Origin: Warburgia ugandensis
Lineage: Eukaryota; Streptophyta; Magnoliopsida; Canellales; Canellaceae
Assembly (NCBI GenBank): GCA_035236585.1
Contig: CP141126.1
Location: forward strand, 70,843,414 to 70,907,413
Length of the DNA: 64,000 bases
Reading direction: 5' to 3'
The position numbers were made by a program, and so were the translations under genes. Shown piece by piece: positions 35,559 through 47,894 of the stretch. The notes under the pieces are model-generated. The model was not told the origin of the DNA and made no database searches. It worked only from the letters and a program-made list of their open reading frames with translations. Position 1 is the stretch's first letter, and every line of letters starts with the position of its first letter.

Positions 35559-36805
35559 CCACACCAGAGTTTTTATAAATTTTAATTAAAAATCCAAAAA
35601 AATCAAAAAAATAAAATATCCAAAAAAATACAAAATTGTAGGAATTGTAGAGTTTCAGCATTTTAAGTAATTTTAGGTGCATTTTTCAATTTGTTTAATG
35701 CATAACCACCTAATTTTCTGAAATTGGTACTTATTTCTAATTTTTGTTTCCAAGAAAATAGGAAAGTGGAGGAAATTGGCAAGGAAATCTTCATCAAAAT
35801 GGAAATTTCCCTAATTTCCTAGAATAGGATTTTTTATTTTTTATTTTTGAGTGAATCTTGTAGTGAGGATCCTTGTAACTTGCAATTTCTATTTTAATTT
35901 TAAAGGGTTGTATAATACAGGGCAAGTGTGGGGTAAGGTGGCCCACACTTGACCTTCATCAGAAATCCCACTATAGGTTTCCTCACTCATTTATTTCCTA
36001 GATTAGGGCTTGCATTTAGAGTAAATTTGCATTGTTTGGTACTGTAACTCATATAGAAAGCATCTTTTATAATTGTTGCATTTTTAGGGTTTTGCATTAG
36101 TATGCTGCTTTTTATTACATATTAGGACATGGTTAATGCGTTAAGGTGATATATATGCTGATCGAACTGCCATGGAATATGGAATTTAATTAGTAAGGGA
36201 ACCCTACCCCCATAAGGTCAAGGGTGGATTTCATCACCACTCCTTGGCCCACCTAGGATAATCACCTCAAGTGCACTACCCTACCCTTCAACTCAAATTA
36301 AAATCAATTAGAAGAGACCTATAGGGCCATGACATGCTTGTAGGGCCCTCTTACTAAGACGCAATGTATTGTCACTCCAGTGGCTTTTGAGCAATGTGGT
36401 TATTGGGGGTTGTCTAATAGAACCTTGCTCTTCCCTCGCCTCCTATTGACATTTGTGAGGTCTAAACGCATCCTTACATGAGGGTTGTATTAACCACCTT
36501 GCGCAAAACTAAATTGGTAAGCAATAGTCAAATCTAAAGGAGAGTAGGAGTGCTAGATTACGCTAATTAAAAGCATTGTCCCCACACAAATTTAAGAAAA
36601 TCAATATATTGCTTATTAGCCTAAGGTGTTTGACTATGCCATTTGTTTGCATCACATAGAGCTAGAGTTAACGTTTAAAGTAGGACATTTTACATTAGGA
36701 ATAGTTTAGGCAGGGGCATCGATCTCAGAACCCTGAGCTACTACCTTTAAATCTAGAGATTCAACACATCCAACACTAAGGGGAAAGAAAAATAGTTCCA
36801 TCCTT
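35559..36805 (+). other. H4 untranslated leader
   Basis: About 1.25 kb without a significant frame, before gag. It contains ggatttcatcacc-tccttgg near 36225, which recurs in F near 44790. This is typical of the long leaders of Athila elements. Confidence 0.7.
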
Positions 36806-37159
36806 ATGGCTGAACCACAAGCAAAGATTGAGCGCAAGACTATTAGAGATTTTTATGCACCACTCCAACTTAATACCCCATCCTACATAGCTTTACCTCC
36901 CACTAATGCCGACCACTTCGAGTTAAAGTTGGGAGTAATTCAATTACTCCCTAGTTTTTATGGTCGAGACCGAGAAGACCCATCCTTACATATTAAGGAG
37001 TTTCTTGATATTTGTGCCACATTTAGGTTCCAAAATTTTTCAGATGATTCAATTAAGCTTAGGTTATTCTCGTTCTCACTTAAAGAGAAAGCCAAGTCAT
37101 GGATTAATTCCTTGGAGGTAGGTTCCATATATACATGGGAGAAATGCCCTGTGTCGTGA
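36806..37159 (+). pseudogene. H4 gag, N-terminal and capsid part
   Basis: Gag forms the cytoplasmic particle that packages element RNA. The 117-codon frame starts MAEPQAKIERKTIRDF and runs to the capsid signature: FELKLGVIQLLPSFYGR, DPSLHIKEFLDICATF, DDSIKLRLFSFSLKEKAKSW and SWINSL. This is the usual Athila gag. The Met start is plausible because it follows the leader and no gag homology precedes it. The frame is lost at 37159 and gag continues in other frames. Confidence 0.88.
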
Positions 37160-38298
37160 AATTATAAATTTCCAACAAAGGGATAATGAACAATATTACG
37201 AATGTTGGGAACAGTGGAATGAACTATTGCAAAAATACCCTCACTACGGATTTTAGAACTGGCAGCAAGTTCAATACTTCTATGAGGCATTGATGCCTCA
37301 AAAATAGGCAAATGATAGATGCAATGAGTGGAGAGACCTTCATGTTAAAAGATGAAAGTGAAGCATGGGAATTCTTTCAAACTATAGTTGATAATTCTCA
37401 GTAATGGGATTATTCAAAGAGGAGAGAAAGAACTAACCAGCCCACTAAGAAAGGAGGTATCTATGAGATAGGAGTGCATACTAATCTATCCTATAAGCTC
37501 AACTCTATCCCTAAAAAATTAGGTGGAAGAATAGACAACCTTAAAACTATGTTTCAATCTTTTGTGGCTGCTACATCATCCCAAAAACCTCCACAAGAGG
37601 TATGTGCTACTTATTCTAGTCCTACTCATTTAACCTTAGCTTGTTCATCTAATAAAGTATTCCCTAAATATCTTGTAGACCAAGCGAATGCATTAAATGC
37701 ATATCGCCAACCTAGCAACAACCCATATTCTGAAACCTACAACCTTGGATGGGCTAGGCATCCCAATTTGTCTTGGTCAAAGAATACCCACCAAGGGGTG
37801 CCATCTGTAAATCCTCCTGTCCGAAACTTTCCTCTTAGCACTACAGTCCCCCATCAGCTACCTAGCTTTCAATAACCTATACAACAAAAGAAAGCATATT
37901 CAGAGAAAAACATCTATACCATGCTGGAACAAATTGTAAATGGTAATGATTACACTAAAAAGGCCTTACACCAATTGCAAAATGAGAGTAGACAATCAGC
38001 CAATGTCAACTCTCAAGCCATAGCCAAGTTAGAGATGCAAGTAAGCCAATTGTCTGCTAAATTACATAATAGAGGAAAGGGTCAGTTTCCTCGTCAACCC
38101 ATCCCTAAGGGTCAATTTGAGATAGGGTCAAGTTCTCAAAACCTTAACCCTCATGAGCATGCCAAGTCCAAAACCACCCTTAGGAGCAGATGTTAGATCG
38201 ATAATGAAGAAGGGCAAGCTAAGGAAACTATAAAGGAAAAAGAGGCAACAAAAATACAAGAAAAAGAGAAAAGATAGAACAACCCTGTAGAACCTATA
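37160..38298 (+). pseudogene. H4 gag, C-terminal part with damaged zinc knuckle
   Basis: Broken frames. At 37474-37875: a knuckle-like VCATYSSPTHLTLAC, where the second Cys of the family C-x2-C is Tyr, then SNNPYSETYNLGWARHPNLS. At 37921-38196: LEMQVSQLSAKL and KSKTTLRSRC, where the family reads TLRSGK at the gag end. Between 37160 and 37473 the match is only partial. The knuckle would have bound RNA. Confidence 0.8.
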
Positions 38299-38787
38299 GT
38301 GGAGGCACCCTATGTCCCTAAAGCCCCTTTTCCCCAATTACTGAATAAAGCTAGGAAGGGATCAAACTTCAATGAATTAATGGAGGTGTTTAAACATGTA
38401 CAAATCAATATACCATTGCTCAATGCTATTAAAGACATCCCCACCTATGCCAAATTCTTAAAAGAGCTCTGCACAAGAAAGCAAAAGCTTAATGTGCAAA
38501 AGAAAGCCTTCCTCATCAAACAAGTGAGCTCTTTGATTCAACACAAGACCCCACCAAAGTTTAGAGACCCAAGATGTCCTACAATCACTTGCTTTATTGG
38601 AGATCATGTCATAGATAGGGCACTTCTTAACTTAGGGGCTAGTGTTAACTTGTTGCCATACTCTATCTATGAGCAACTAAAACTCGGTGAGTTAAAACCA
38701 ACAACTACCATGTTGCAATTAGCTGATAGATCTACCAAGATACCTCATGATTTTTTGGTTGAAGATGTCTTGATACAGGTGGATTAG
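38299..38787 (+). pseudogene. H4 protease region, active-site Asp changed to Asn
   Basis: 162-codon frame: YVPKAPFPQLL, FKHVQINIPLLNAI, IPTYAKFLKELC, HKTPPKFRDPRCPTITCFIG, then ALLNLGASVNLLPYSIYEQL. Family members have D-LGAS; Asn here should abolish proteolysis. The frame continues with LQLADRSTKIP and VEDVLIQVD and ends at 38787. Confidence 0.88.
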
Positions 38788-39330
38788 TTTTATTACCCTA
38801 TTGATTTCATTATACTAGACACCCAACCTGTATCCGATCCTAGTAGTCAAATCCCAGTCATCCTTGGACATCCATTCTTGTCAATGTCCAACACCATTAT
38901 TAAATGTAGGAATGGTGTAATGAAACCCTCATTCGAAAACATGAAGGTTAAGCTTAATGTTTTTAATGCCGATCAACAACATTTAGACCTCAATGATCCC
39001 TATGATGTCAACTTGATAGAGTGTCTAATTAATGAGGTTCATTCACCATGGTCCATCTCGGACCCACTAAAGGCTTGTCGGATGCACCTTAAAGGAGAAT
39101 TTGATATAGACAAGTCTATTAAGAAGGTAAACAATCTTTTAGATGTTGCACCAATCATGGATACCTCTATGTGGGGTCCTTATGTGGAACCACTCCCACC
39201 ATCTAAATCTATCCCCAAACCCTCAATAGAGCAACCACCATCTTTGGACCTAAAACCCTTGCCTGAAACTTAAAATATTCATACCTAGGCCCAAATGAAA
39301 CCTTACCCTTAATAATAGCATCAAACTTAG
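38788..39330 (+). pseudogene. H4 protease C-terminus and pol linker
   Basis: After a stop, the text continues VILGHPFLSMSNTIIKCRN (from 38850), the second protease landmark with His in place of Arg, then MKVKLNVFNADQQ and DVNLIECLINEV. The 131-codon frame 38878-39273 begins inside the domain. The linker continues in broken frames to the reverse transcriptase. Confidence 0.78.
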
Positions 39331-40317
39331 ATAAACAATAGGAGGGTAAGCTTTTAGATGTTCTTAAGGAACAGAAAACTGCTCTAGGGTGGACAATAGC
39401 AGACATAAAAGGGATAAGTCCAACTGTATGCATGCATAGGATACATCTAGAAGAAAATACAAAACCTTCTAGGGAAAATCAAAGGCGACTGAACCCCCCC
39501 CACATGAAGGATGTGGTTAGAAATGAAGTCCTAAAGCTCTTAGATGTTGGTGTCATACCCTATCTATGATAGTTCTTGGGTCAACACCGTTCAGGTTGTA
39601 CCGAAGAAATCTGGGGTCATGGTAGTAAAAAATGAGGATAACGAGCTAGTCCCCATTCGAAAGTTGAACATTGTCACAAGGAAAGATCATTTTCCTCTAC
39701 CTTTCATTGGCCAAATGCTAGAAAGGTTAGCCGAACATAGCTATTACTATTTTCTAAATGGATATTTCAGTTACAACCAAATTCCTATGGCACCAGAGAT
39801 TCAGGAGAAGACCACCTTCACCTACCCTTTTGCAACCTTCGCCTATAGATATATGCATTTTGCGCTTTATAACGCTCTAACTACATTTCAAAAGTGTATG
39901 TTGAGCTTTTTCTCAGACATGGTAGAAAGATTCCTTGAGGTGTTTATGGATGACTTCTCAATATTTGGGTCATCATTTGATGAGTGCCTGCACCACTTGA
40001 AGTTAGTCCTTATAAGGTGTTAGGAGAAGAATCTTGTCTTAAATTGGGAAAAGTGTCATTTTATAGTACATAATGGGATAGTATTAGGCCACATAATATC
40101 ACCTAATGGGATAGAAGTCGATAAGGCAAAAGTGGATTTAATAGCAAACCTTCCTTCACCTAGGACGGTAAAAGAAATACACTCCTTTTTAGGACATGTT
40201 GGCTTTTATAAACGATTCATCAAAGATTTTAGCAAAATTGACAAGCCCTATGTAATTTACTTACAAAGGAGGCCACTTTTAACTTTGATGAGGTTTGTAA
40301 GAAAGCATTTGAGTGAC
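39331..40317 (+). pseudogene. H4 reverse transcriptase, missing palm segment and first Asp
   Basis: Pieces: broken frames to about 39544, then WVNTVQVVPKKSGVMVVKNE, NELVPIRKLNIVTRKDHF, FIGQMLERLAEHSYYYFLNG, YNQIPMAPE, then MVERFLEVFMDDFSIFGSS (FMDD kept) and LNWEKCHF, LGHIISPNGIEVDK and SFLGHVGFYKRFIKDFSK. In H1 about 11 residues (TTGWRVC and neighbours) stand between the VPTR-like and KLN motifs; here they are deleted in frame. FLDG is FLNG, so the first catalytic Asp is Asn. In-frame stops at 40021 and 40318. Confidence 0.88.
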
Positions 40318-40760
40318 TGAAGGCTGAACTGACTTATGTACTTATTATTCAACCACCAAATTGGAATACACCATTCAAAATAGTGTGTGATGCGTCGGAT
40401 TATGCCATTAGAGCTGTTTTGGGGCAGCGTATTGATAAACTTCCCCATGTGATATATTATGCTAGTAAAACACTAAATGATGCGCAACTCAACTATTCCA
40501 CTACTGAGAAAGAGTTGTTCACTGTATTGTTTGCTTTGGATAAGTTTAGATCTTACCTGTTAGGGTTTAAAGTTATAGTATACTTAGATCACGCAGCCTT
40601 AAAGTACCTCCTTTCTAAAAGGGATGCAAAACCTAGGTTGATCCATTGGATGCAACTACTACAAGAGTTTGACTTAGAAATTAAGGACAAGAAAGGTTTA
40701 AAAAATGTAGAAGCAGATCACTTATCCAGATTAGTGGTGGAGCACACTAGCGATCAAGGG
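40318..40760 (+). pseudogene. H4 RNase H, well preserved
   Basis: From 40383 a 238-codon frame opens with [15 protein letters not shown] (first Asp), [40 protein letters not shown] (Glu), [20 protein letters not shown] (second Asp) and EADHLSRL at the end. This is the most intact domain of H4. The frame carries on into the integrase. Confidence 0.9.
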
Positions 40761-41375
40761 CCTATAACTGAGTCATTCCCAGATGAACAGTTATTATATG
40801 TTTCCCACTTACTTTGGTATGGAGATATTGTTAATTATTTTGTTATAGGACAAATGCCTAATCACTGGACTAAACAAGATAAAAAGAGATTTTTAACTGA
40901 GGTTAGATATTTTACTTGGGATGACTCATACTTATTCAGGTACTGTCCTAACCAAGTAATTAGGAGATGCATACCAGATAATGAACATAATCAAATCATC
41001 TCCTTTTGTCATGATCATGCATGTGGGGGCCATTTTAGCTCTAGAAAAACAACTGCAAAAATTTTACAGCGTGAATTTTATTGGTCTACCACATTTTAGG
41101 ATGCACATGCTTACTGCAAAGCATGTGTAAGGTGTCAAAGGTTAGGAAGTTTAGGAAGGAGACATATGATGCTCTTAAACCCAATCCTTATCATAGAACC
41201 TTTTGATGTTTGGGGCATAGATTTTATGGGACCTTTTTCCAATTCCTTTGGAAATCTATACATCCTAGTAGGAGTGCACTACGTGTCGAAGTGGGTGGAG
41301 GCTATACCCTACAAAACCAATGACCACAAGGTTGTGGTAAAATTTTTAAAAGAAAATATTTTTAGATGCACATAG
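40761..41375 (+). pseudogene. H4 integrase, truncated in the core
   Basis: Linker then [32 protein letters not shown] (the His pair), a stop at 41097, CKACVRCQRLG (the Cys pair) and PFDVWGIDFMGPFSNSFG (first catalytic Asp intact), GVHYVSKWVEAIPYKTN and VVVKFLKENIF. At about 41365 the core stops and post-integrase noncoding DNA follows, so the second Asp, the Glu and the C-terminus are deleted. H1 retains that missing half. Confidence 0.9.
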
Positions 41376-42940
41376 AGATTTTGATTTTTCTTAAGTTAAA
41401 AAAAATGGAAATTTTTTTGAATTTTTTTTTTTTTTTTTTTTTTTTAAGTAGAGTTCCCTTACTATAATGAGAACTGGATGTTTAGAATTTGGTAAATATA
41501 ATGTTTTACCTCTTAATGGGAATGCATATGATTAGTTTTACATATCATTCATGTGTTGAAGCGTTTTATGAAAGTTAATTCTCAAAAACCAATTGCACAT
41601 AGCACATAATCACGACTAATATAGAGTTATGACTTAGAGACCCTGAGGAAAACCAGTGGAGACTTATAACCTAATGAGAGTTTGAGACTATCTTCTTTTA
41701 GAGAGTTATAAGTAATTCCACAAATTCTTCAGTGTAGATACATTAATGTGATCCTATTATCGCTGTTTTGGTTAAATATCAAGAATAAATAGGAGTAATA
41801 GCTTTAATTCCAGAAATTTATTGAATTTGATAGCCTTTAGGAAATCGAGGAAATGATATAGGCCATCCTTGCTCAGCCCAGAGACATAAAGCCTACCCAA
41901 TATAGTATACCACTAGTTAGCCTTTTGAGCCTGTTATTACCTTTTCTTTCTTAACCCCATTCACCTTAACCCAAAATAACCTAGTAAAATAAATAACCAC
42001 TATCCATCTTCAAAATGAGTAGAGTAGAAAACAATTCAAAAATAGGACAAAAAGTCAAGGAAGTGAGAAAAATTAGCTGTCTTTCTTCCAAAGAAGCAAA
42101 AGAAAAGTGAAAAAGAAAATAATGAAAAAGAAAGACCAAAATCTAAAAGAGAAATTAGTACAAACCTAAAAGAAAAGTTGTCCTAGCAGATATTCATTGA
42201 AGACATCTACTCAATTTTGAACTATTGAAATCTTTATACCTTTCTTTTCTATACCTGTCCTAAATCTACATTTTTTCCTAGTTAAAGACCTATTGATCTT
42301 GGGTGGACATAGCCTTAAAGAGGAGATAAAAAGAAAGAATTAAAGTAAAGGACTCCTAATATTCTTAGTGATAACATCCACTCTTAGGGATCACTTTCCT
42401 TTGTCTCATGAGCATTTAAAAGAATTATGTGAACCATTAGCTTACTGGATTAGGTCACATAATAAAAGAAATATGTTTAAGCCCCTTATCTGAGAGTTTT
42501 ATTTCTGAGTGTATACCTGTGAGGATTTGAGGTCAAGGCATATTTCTAATTGAATTTAAGCATATCCAGTTAGAAGTCAAGATTTATGTGGCTGTACACA
42601 CACATATGCACTCTGAGAAATAGCTCAAATAAAATGTCTTTAATATGTGTATGATATGTAAAATTGTCAAATCCTCTTCATTAAGTTGTGAAAAACTAGT
42701 AAAATTGCTAATGAATGAGGATTCACTGAGATAAAATAGAGGACTCGGCCTCATTGAATTTTGTGGGTAAATTCACTACAAACCCTCACGAGGCCTAACT
42801 CTTCCACTACGGGTAAGCTAGGAGTTCAAGGGTTTGCTGCATGTGCTAAATGCAATCGTGAGTACCTAAAAAAGTGGCACCTTGTACTAGTTTTCTGTAA
42901 AATAGTTGTCTACATGTTTTGCTCAGGACTAGCAAAATGC
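41376..42940 (+). other. H4 3' noncoding region
   Basis: About 1.55 kb, no convincing frame. Includes a 23-base poly-T (41423-41445), the phrase ccctcacgaggcctaactc near 42785, and an A-rich part near 42090-42170. Same sequence type as 32217-33736. Confidence 0.75.
41423..41445 (+). repeat. Poly-T run
   Basis: 23 T in a row in the H4 3' noncoding region; the H2-side copy has a short A-run here instead. Confidence 0.9.
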
Positions 42941-42954
42941 TAGTTGGGGGGTGT
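42941..42954 (+). other. Polypurine tract before the F LTR
   Basis: ctagttggggggtg, directly before TGTTAAGGG. Confidence 0.7.
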
Positions 42955-44100
42955 GTTAAGGGTTTAATTTTTACTAAAAGACCCCTAGTTTAGCATTTAA
43001 TTAGACCATCTAACTCATTAATTTGGTAGCTTTTTGGATAAAATATAAATATTAGCTCAAATCGACCATCCAACTATAAATTGTCAAAATTAATGGCTAG
43101 ATGATCAATTAAGCTAAGTGGATGCTTAATGTATGGTTTAGATGACTCTAATCTAGTCTTTGGTTTTTTGCAAATCAACTAAAGGAGGGTTTGATGGCTC
43201 AGATTTAATTTCAATGGTGCATATCAATTTGAAGATCAATATGGCAAGGGATGAAGGGTTCCTAAAGAAGAAGGTTTCTTAATAGAAGAGGAGTCCTAAT
43301 TTGGAAGAGGAGGAAGTTTCTTAATAGGAAACTATCATTTAGTGATCTTAATTCTTGAATGTTTGATTGTATTAGAAGTGCTTAATTAGATGTTCTCCAT
43401 GTTCCATTAATTGAATGACCAAAATAGCATGCTGCTGGATTTTTTTTTGGATGGATTCTTATGTTTAATTTCCAGCACACTACACTTCATGCTTGCTTAA
43501 TTTTTGAAGGACACAATTAGAGTGTTAGATTACTTATTTAATGCTTAAATTAGATTGCATATTCTAGGTTTTTAAAGAAGTTAAGTAGATCCATTCTTAC
43601 CCCATGAATCACGCATGCAATTCCATGGTTATACACATGATACTTGGGTAGTTCTCCTTTGATTGCTTGATTAGTGATTTTTTTTTCTTTAGTTTTCTTG
43701 TTTAGTTGCAATTTAGTTGGATTCAATTGTTTACTAGTTTGCATCTTAGTTAGTTTCTCATTCTTAGTTTAGGAAAGTAGTTGATTTTGTCATAGCTACT
43801 AAATCTAATGTTTAGAGAGTCAATCAATTTCAATTTTAAGAAGTTTTTAATTTAGAAAATTTTTATTCTTAGAAAGTGTGTTGTTAAGTTAGCATGTTTA
43901 TGTTTTAGTAGAATTCCATCTTTCATGTATTAATCTTCCATTTTTAGTTTCAGAAAAAGATCTCCTTGATTTGGCTAGATTAGATAATTTAAGTAAGGAC
44001 CACTAATAACACATCCATTTGATTTTTTATGAGATTGACCTCCTCGTACGAATTACTATAACTAATTTGTGCACTTGCTAGTTTTAACTTAGAAATCACA
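42955..44100 (+). repeat. F: short Athila-type LTR (1146 bp)
   Basis: Starts TGTTAAGGGTTTAATTTT and ends TTAGAAATCACA. It shares short blocks with the H1/H2 LTRs (for example atcacgcatgcaattccatgg near 43608) but is half their length. It is preceded by a polypurine tract and followed by a primer site, so it acts as the 3' LTR of H4 by position and as a 5' LTR by what follows. Confidence 0.75.
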
Positions 44101-44109
44101 GTATGCTTT

Positions 44110-44128
44110 TGGTGCCGTTGTCAGGGAA
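44110..44128 (+). other. F primer binding site (Asp-tRNA type)
   Basis: TGGTGCCGTTGTCAGGGAA, nearer to the consensus TGGCGCCGTTGCCGGGGA than the other two copies in the window. Confidence 0.8.
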
Positions 44129-45100
44129 TCACAACGTTGATGTAGTGGGCCATACGTTGGTGTAGTATGCATTAGTTAGGAATTTTCAACATTTTCTTGC
44201 ATTTGATGATATTTTTCTTATATTGACCAATTTGTTTTATTTTTGTGCGAGGAAAATTGGCAAAGGATCAGCAGTGAGGTTGTGGGTCTAAGCTTTATAA
44301 ATATAGATTATGTTTTTATTGCTTTCCTAGATTAGGATTTAAGTGAAATTATAGTGAGTCCTATTTAAATGGGTTGTACTTATACAAGGCAAGTATGCGG
44401 TGTGTTGGACTACACTTGATCATCATCAAAACCCTCACTGTAAGCATTCACTTTATTATAAAGTGCATTTAGTAAAGAATTACATGTGATGGTAGTGTAA
44501 ATCATGAAGATTAGGGTCATGCATTGATATATGTTCCATAGAATTTAGGATTTCTACACTAGTAAGCACCTATTTAACAAAGGTTAGCCTGAGCTTGGCT
44601 ATAACCAAAGCATAAGCTGCATGGTTATATTGTCTTGCCTAGTAAGGTACTTAACCCTTTCTTAAATAACATACAAGTAGGGTTTAGTTTGCTTTTTGTA
44701 CTGCATTTCATTTTTAATTGCTTTGTTTTGGAACGTATCACATTGATAGTAAGCGCCCCATAAGAACCCTCACAAGATAAGGATTCGATTTCATCACCAG
44801 ATCCTTAGCTCACCTAGGTAATTAAAATTGATCTTTTTATGTTTCCAATCCCAACTCTTGAATGTAATTGAAAATGAAGTAGAAAGAGAGGGTTCAAGCT
44901 CGTAAGAACTTTTTTGAAGGGTTAGATTTATTAGTACTCCAGTGCTTTTCAGCACTGTGGTTATAGTGGGTGTCTAAAAATCCAAGTGATTCTCCAATGC
45001 CTTCCATTGATGTTGATTGAGATTTAAATGCCTCCTAACATGAGCATTGTATTAACCACTTTAGAGCTAAACCTAACTGGTAAGCAGGGGATAGAGTTGA
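44129..45100 (+). other. F untranslated leader
   Basis: No gene. It parallels the H4 leader: aggattcgatttcatcacc near 44782 corresponds to the block near 36225. Confidence 0.6.
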
Positions 45101-46080
45101 TAGATTAAATACATTGATGGATACGATAGATAGTATGGAAAATCAATTACTTTGGATGATAGCTTATAGACAAGTTTCCTCACAACCTCAATACTATAAT
45201 GACTAATACCTATTTTGACCCTTCATATTCCACTTCTTTATGACCATCAAGCTCCACATACAATGAATACTATTAGGAGTTAGTGGATTCACCCAATGCA
45301 TTCACATACCCTAGCAATGACTACTATCTTGAGACAAATTATAAAGGATGAGCTAGGCATCATAAACAATCATGACCTTAGGATTATCAATCATAATAGG
45401 AAGAACCACCATGCTCCCACCCTCATCAACATTACCATAATTATTTAGATTATTAGGGACAGCCATCATGGGTTCAAACTACTTAGACCTTTCACAATAC
45501 CTAGTGGCATAGTAATACCAATCCTATGAGTCATTTCTAGTATAACATGAAAAACCATCATTAGAAAAAAGTATGTAATGACTTTGTGAACTAATGGATC
45601 AAAATCTTACTACGTTAAAAATGGGGCTGAACCAATGAAACAAATTTGGGAGAAGAGTGAAAAAACACTTGAAAGAATTTCAAAGTGGAAATTACCAATT
45701 CCTGCTGAATCTTAGAATTTATCACTAACTTTGACTATTGATATTGATGATAGGATGGAAATATCTTACAAGTATTCTTAGCCACAAAGTCCACAACCAT
45801 CCATAGAAACCTCCAACTCATATCTACCCATGCAATATCCTACTCCTTGTTACAATCATGATGAAGAGACATCCATTGATGAAGAAAATGAAGCTGTAGG
45901 AACTTCCAACCAAGATCCTCTAGAATCATATTTTGCTTATTTTTATGATTTTGATTAAGAAAAATCCATTGCAAATGTGAATGAGTTGTTGGACACTGTA
46001 TCGTTTATGAATACATCTCAATGGCACGCTAGAGTACAACTCACCAATAGAGCCTAAAATTCCAATTGAGACTTGCAATG
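45101..46080 (+). pseudogene. F gag remnant
   Basis: Strongly decayed gag with no long frame. The text near 45300-45360 corresponds to the NNPYSETYNLGWARH stretch of H4 (here SNDYYLETN then ARHH in shifted frames). Most likely gag of the F element. No pol follows, because H5 begins at 46081. Confidence 0.55.
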
Positions 46081-46129
46081 TGTTGTTGTTTTAAATAAAA
46101 CCTGTAAGCACATGTATTTTTTATAATAT

Positions 46130-46134
46130 AGTAT
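46130..46134. repeat. Target-site duplication, left of G (AGTAT)
   Basis: Exact copy at 52235-52239. Confidence 0.92.
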
Positions 46135-47642
46135 TGTGACGACCCAGGTTTTATATGATGCAAATTTCGCAAAAAGGCGAGATCTCTTGTTTTAAAAATA
46201 TGAAATGCATGAAAATCTTTTATTTTGGAAAGCAATCTTTCGTATAAAGCCCCGAGTGTCAAAACACATTTTCAAATCATATAGCCATGGCATAGTTTTA
46301 AATCAACTCTATTCCCAAGAAAGTGTTAGTCACAGCCCCAGCTACAGAGAGAAACTGCAATCAAGTAACATTCACTGAAAGATAAGATAGAGGTTTACTT
46401 ACTTGTACTTAATTTGGGTGTCTTCTGTCACGGGCGTATCCTATCCTTAAGTTTTTACTTGTGTCTGAAAAATGTTAAGGATTGGGTGAGTATACACTAT
46501 ACTCAGTAGGACTCTATTGCTACTAGTTTTACAATGCATGCTATGTTTTATAATCATATGTCCTTTAAAACAGGTGCATGTTTGATCACTCATGTTCAAT
46601 ATTGATATTAAAAACCATTGTCGAAATAGAATATTGACGACTTAAAGAATCACATAATCCAAGTCGAAAGTAACATAGATATCATAAACATAATGATATG
46701 CATAAGATGCTCAACAGAATCCAACTCATGGATATATGGTATGGTATAGTCGACCATCGTCATGTCATGCCATATGCAATGCAAGTAAATCCTCAAAAAC
46801 ATAGGGCACACTATGCCCACGACCTCATCACCATGTGGTCCCAGGGTACCTAGGGATACATGGTCAAAGCCTCCACGGGGCATATGACACTTCGACCCAG
46901 TGCCGTGACACCAGTGGTAGTCCTCTGTACCACATGCAATCGAAGTAAGGACATGCCTTCTTGGCGTGGTACCCTTTCCACCTAATAGTGGTAGAGGCTG
47001 GGAGGCCACCCCAAACCTCTCAGCATAGCGCCCATGGGCTTACTAGCCCAAATCATATACGAGTAAACAGGCAAAAACCTCTTTTTCAAAATATGTCCTC
47101 TTTGGGTCCCTCACAACTGCCTGGCCCTCACAATTGCCTACCCAACGTCTTTTGAGCACTCCAGCTTCTTTTGGTAACCCTCAAGGATATGTAATTTTTC
47201 AAAACTCAATAATCACAAGTCATGCAATTTATGCACTTATTTATGGTAAATCAAGCAATTTATGTAATCGGTTGCAAGACATGCATGCAATGCGTAAAAT
47301 CTGCTCATGCTAGTATCGCATGCAAAGTCACAACCCTGCCTAGAAGCCTGACAGCCTAGAAGCCTGCCAGCTTAGAAGCCTGTCAGCTCTCTCTGGCCCA
47401 CCCTCATCAACTCGCCCTCATCGGCCAAGGTTACACTTATCTTGCAGACAAGAATCCTTTTCAAAACATGTCTATGCATGTAACACATGTCTTGCCAATA
47501 TATGCGCAATGTATTTTTCATATGCATGCTAAATTCATTTATGAAATCACTTCATGCTAAACAGGTCATGTGCATAAGGACGTAACATAAGTTTATATGA
47601 TATTAGAAAGGCAATCATGACTTAAAACATGCATTCTCAAAG

Positions 47643-47894
47643 CATCATGGGTTCTTTTTAAAAGTCTAGTAGTGATAGAACACCTACTTCAAAACATCAT
47701 GGGTTCTTTTAAAAAGTCTAGTAGCGATAGAGCACCTACTTCAAAACATCATGGGTTCTTTTAAAAAGTCTAGTAGCGATAGAGCACCGACATCAAAACA
47801 TCATGGGTTCTTTTAAAAAGTCTAATAGCTACAGAGCACCCACATCAAAACATCATGGGTTCTTTTAAAAAGTCTAGTAGCAATAGAGCACCTC
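47643..47894 (-). repeat. 52-bp tandem repeat, five copies, in G left LTR
   Basis: Units start at 47643, 47695, 47747, 47799 and 47851, each beginning catcatgggttcttttaaaa and containing agtctagtagcgatagagc. A, B and D have this sequence once. Each unit, read on the minus strand, carries GTAGGTGCTCTATCGC, the donor-like arm. Confidence 0.93.

Larger units (their letters stand above)
33737..42954 (+). mobile_element. H4: decayed Athila-type element, the longest coding copy here
   Basis: Order on the plus strand: partial 5' LTR (33737-35533), primer site (35540-35558), leader, gag, protease, reverse transcriptase, RNase H, integrase (cut short at 41375), 3' noncoding region and polypurine tract to 42954. 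All coding parts carry stops or frameshifts, and two catalytic Asp residues are changed to Asn. The next LTR (42955) is of a different type, so the original 3' LTR is replaced or recombined. Confidence 0.85.
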
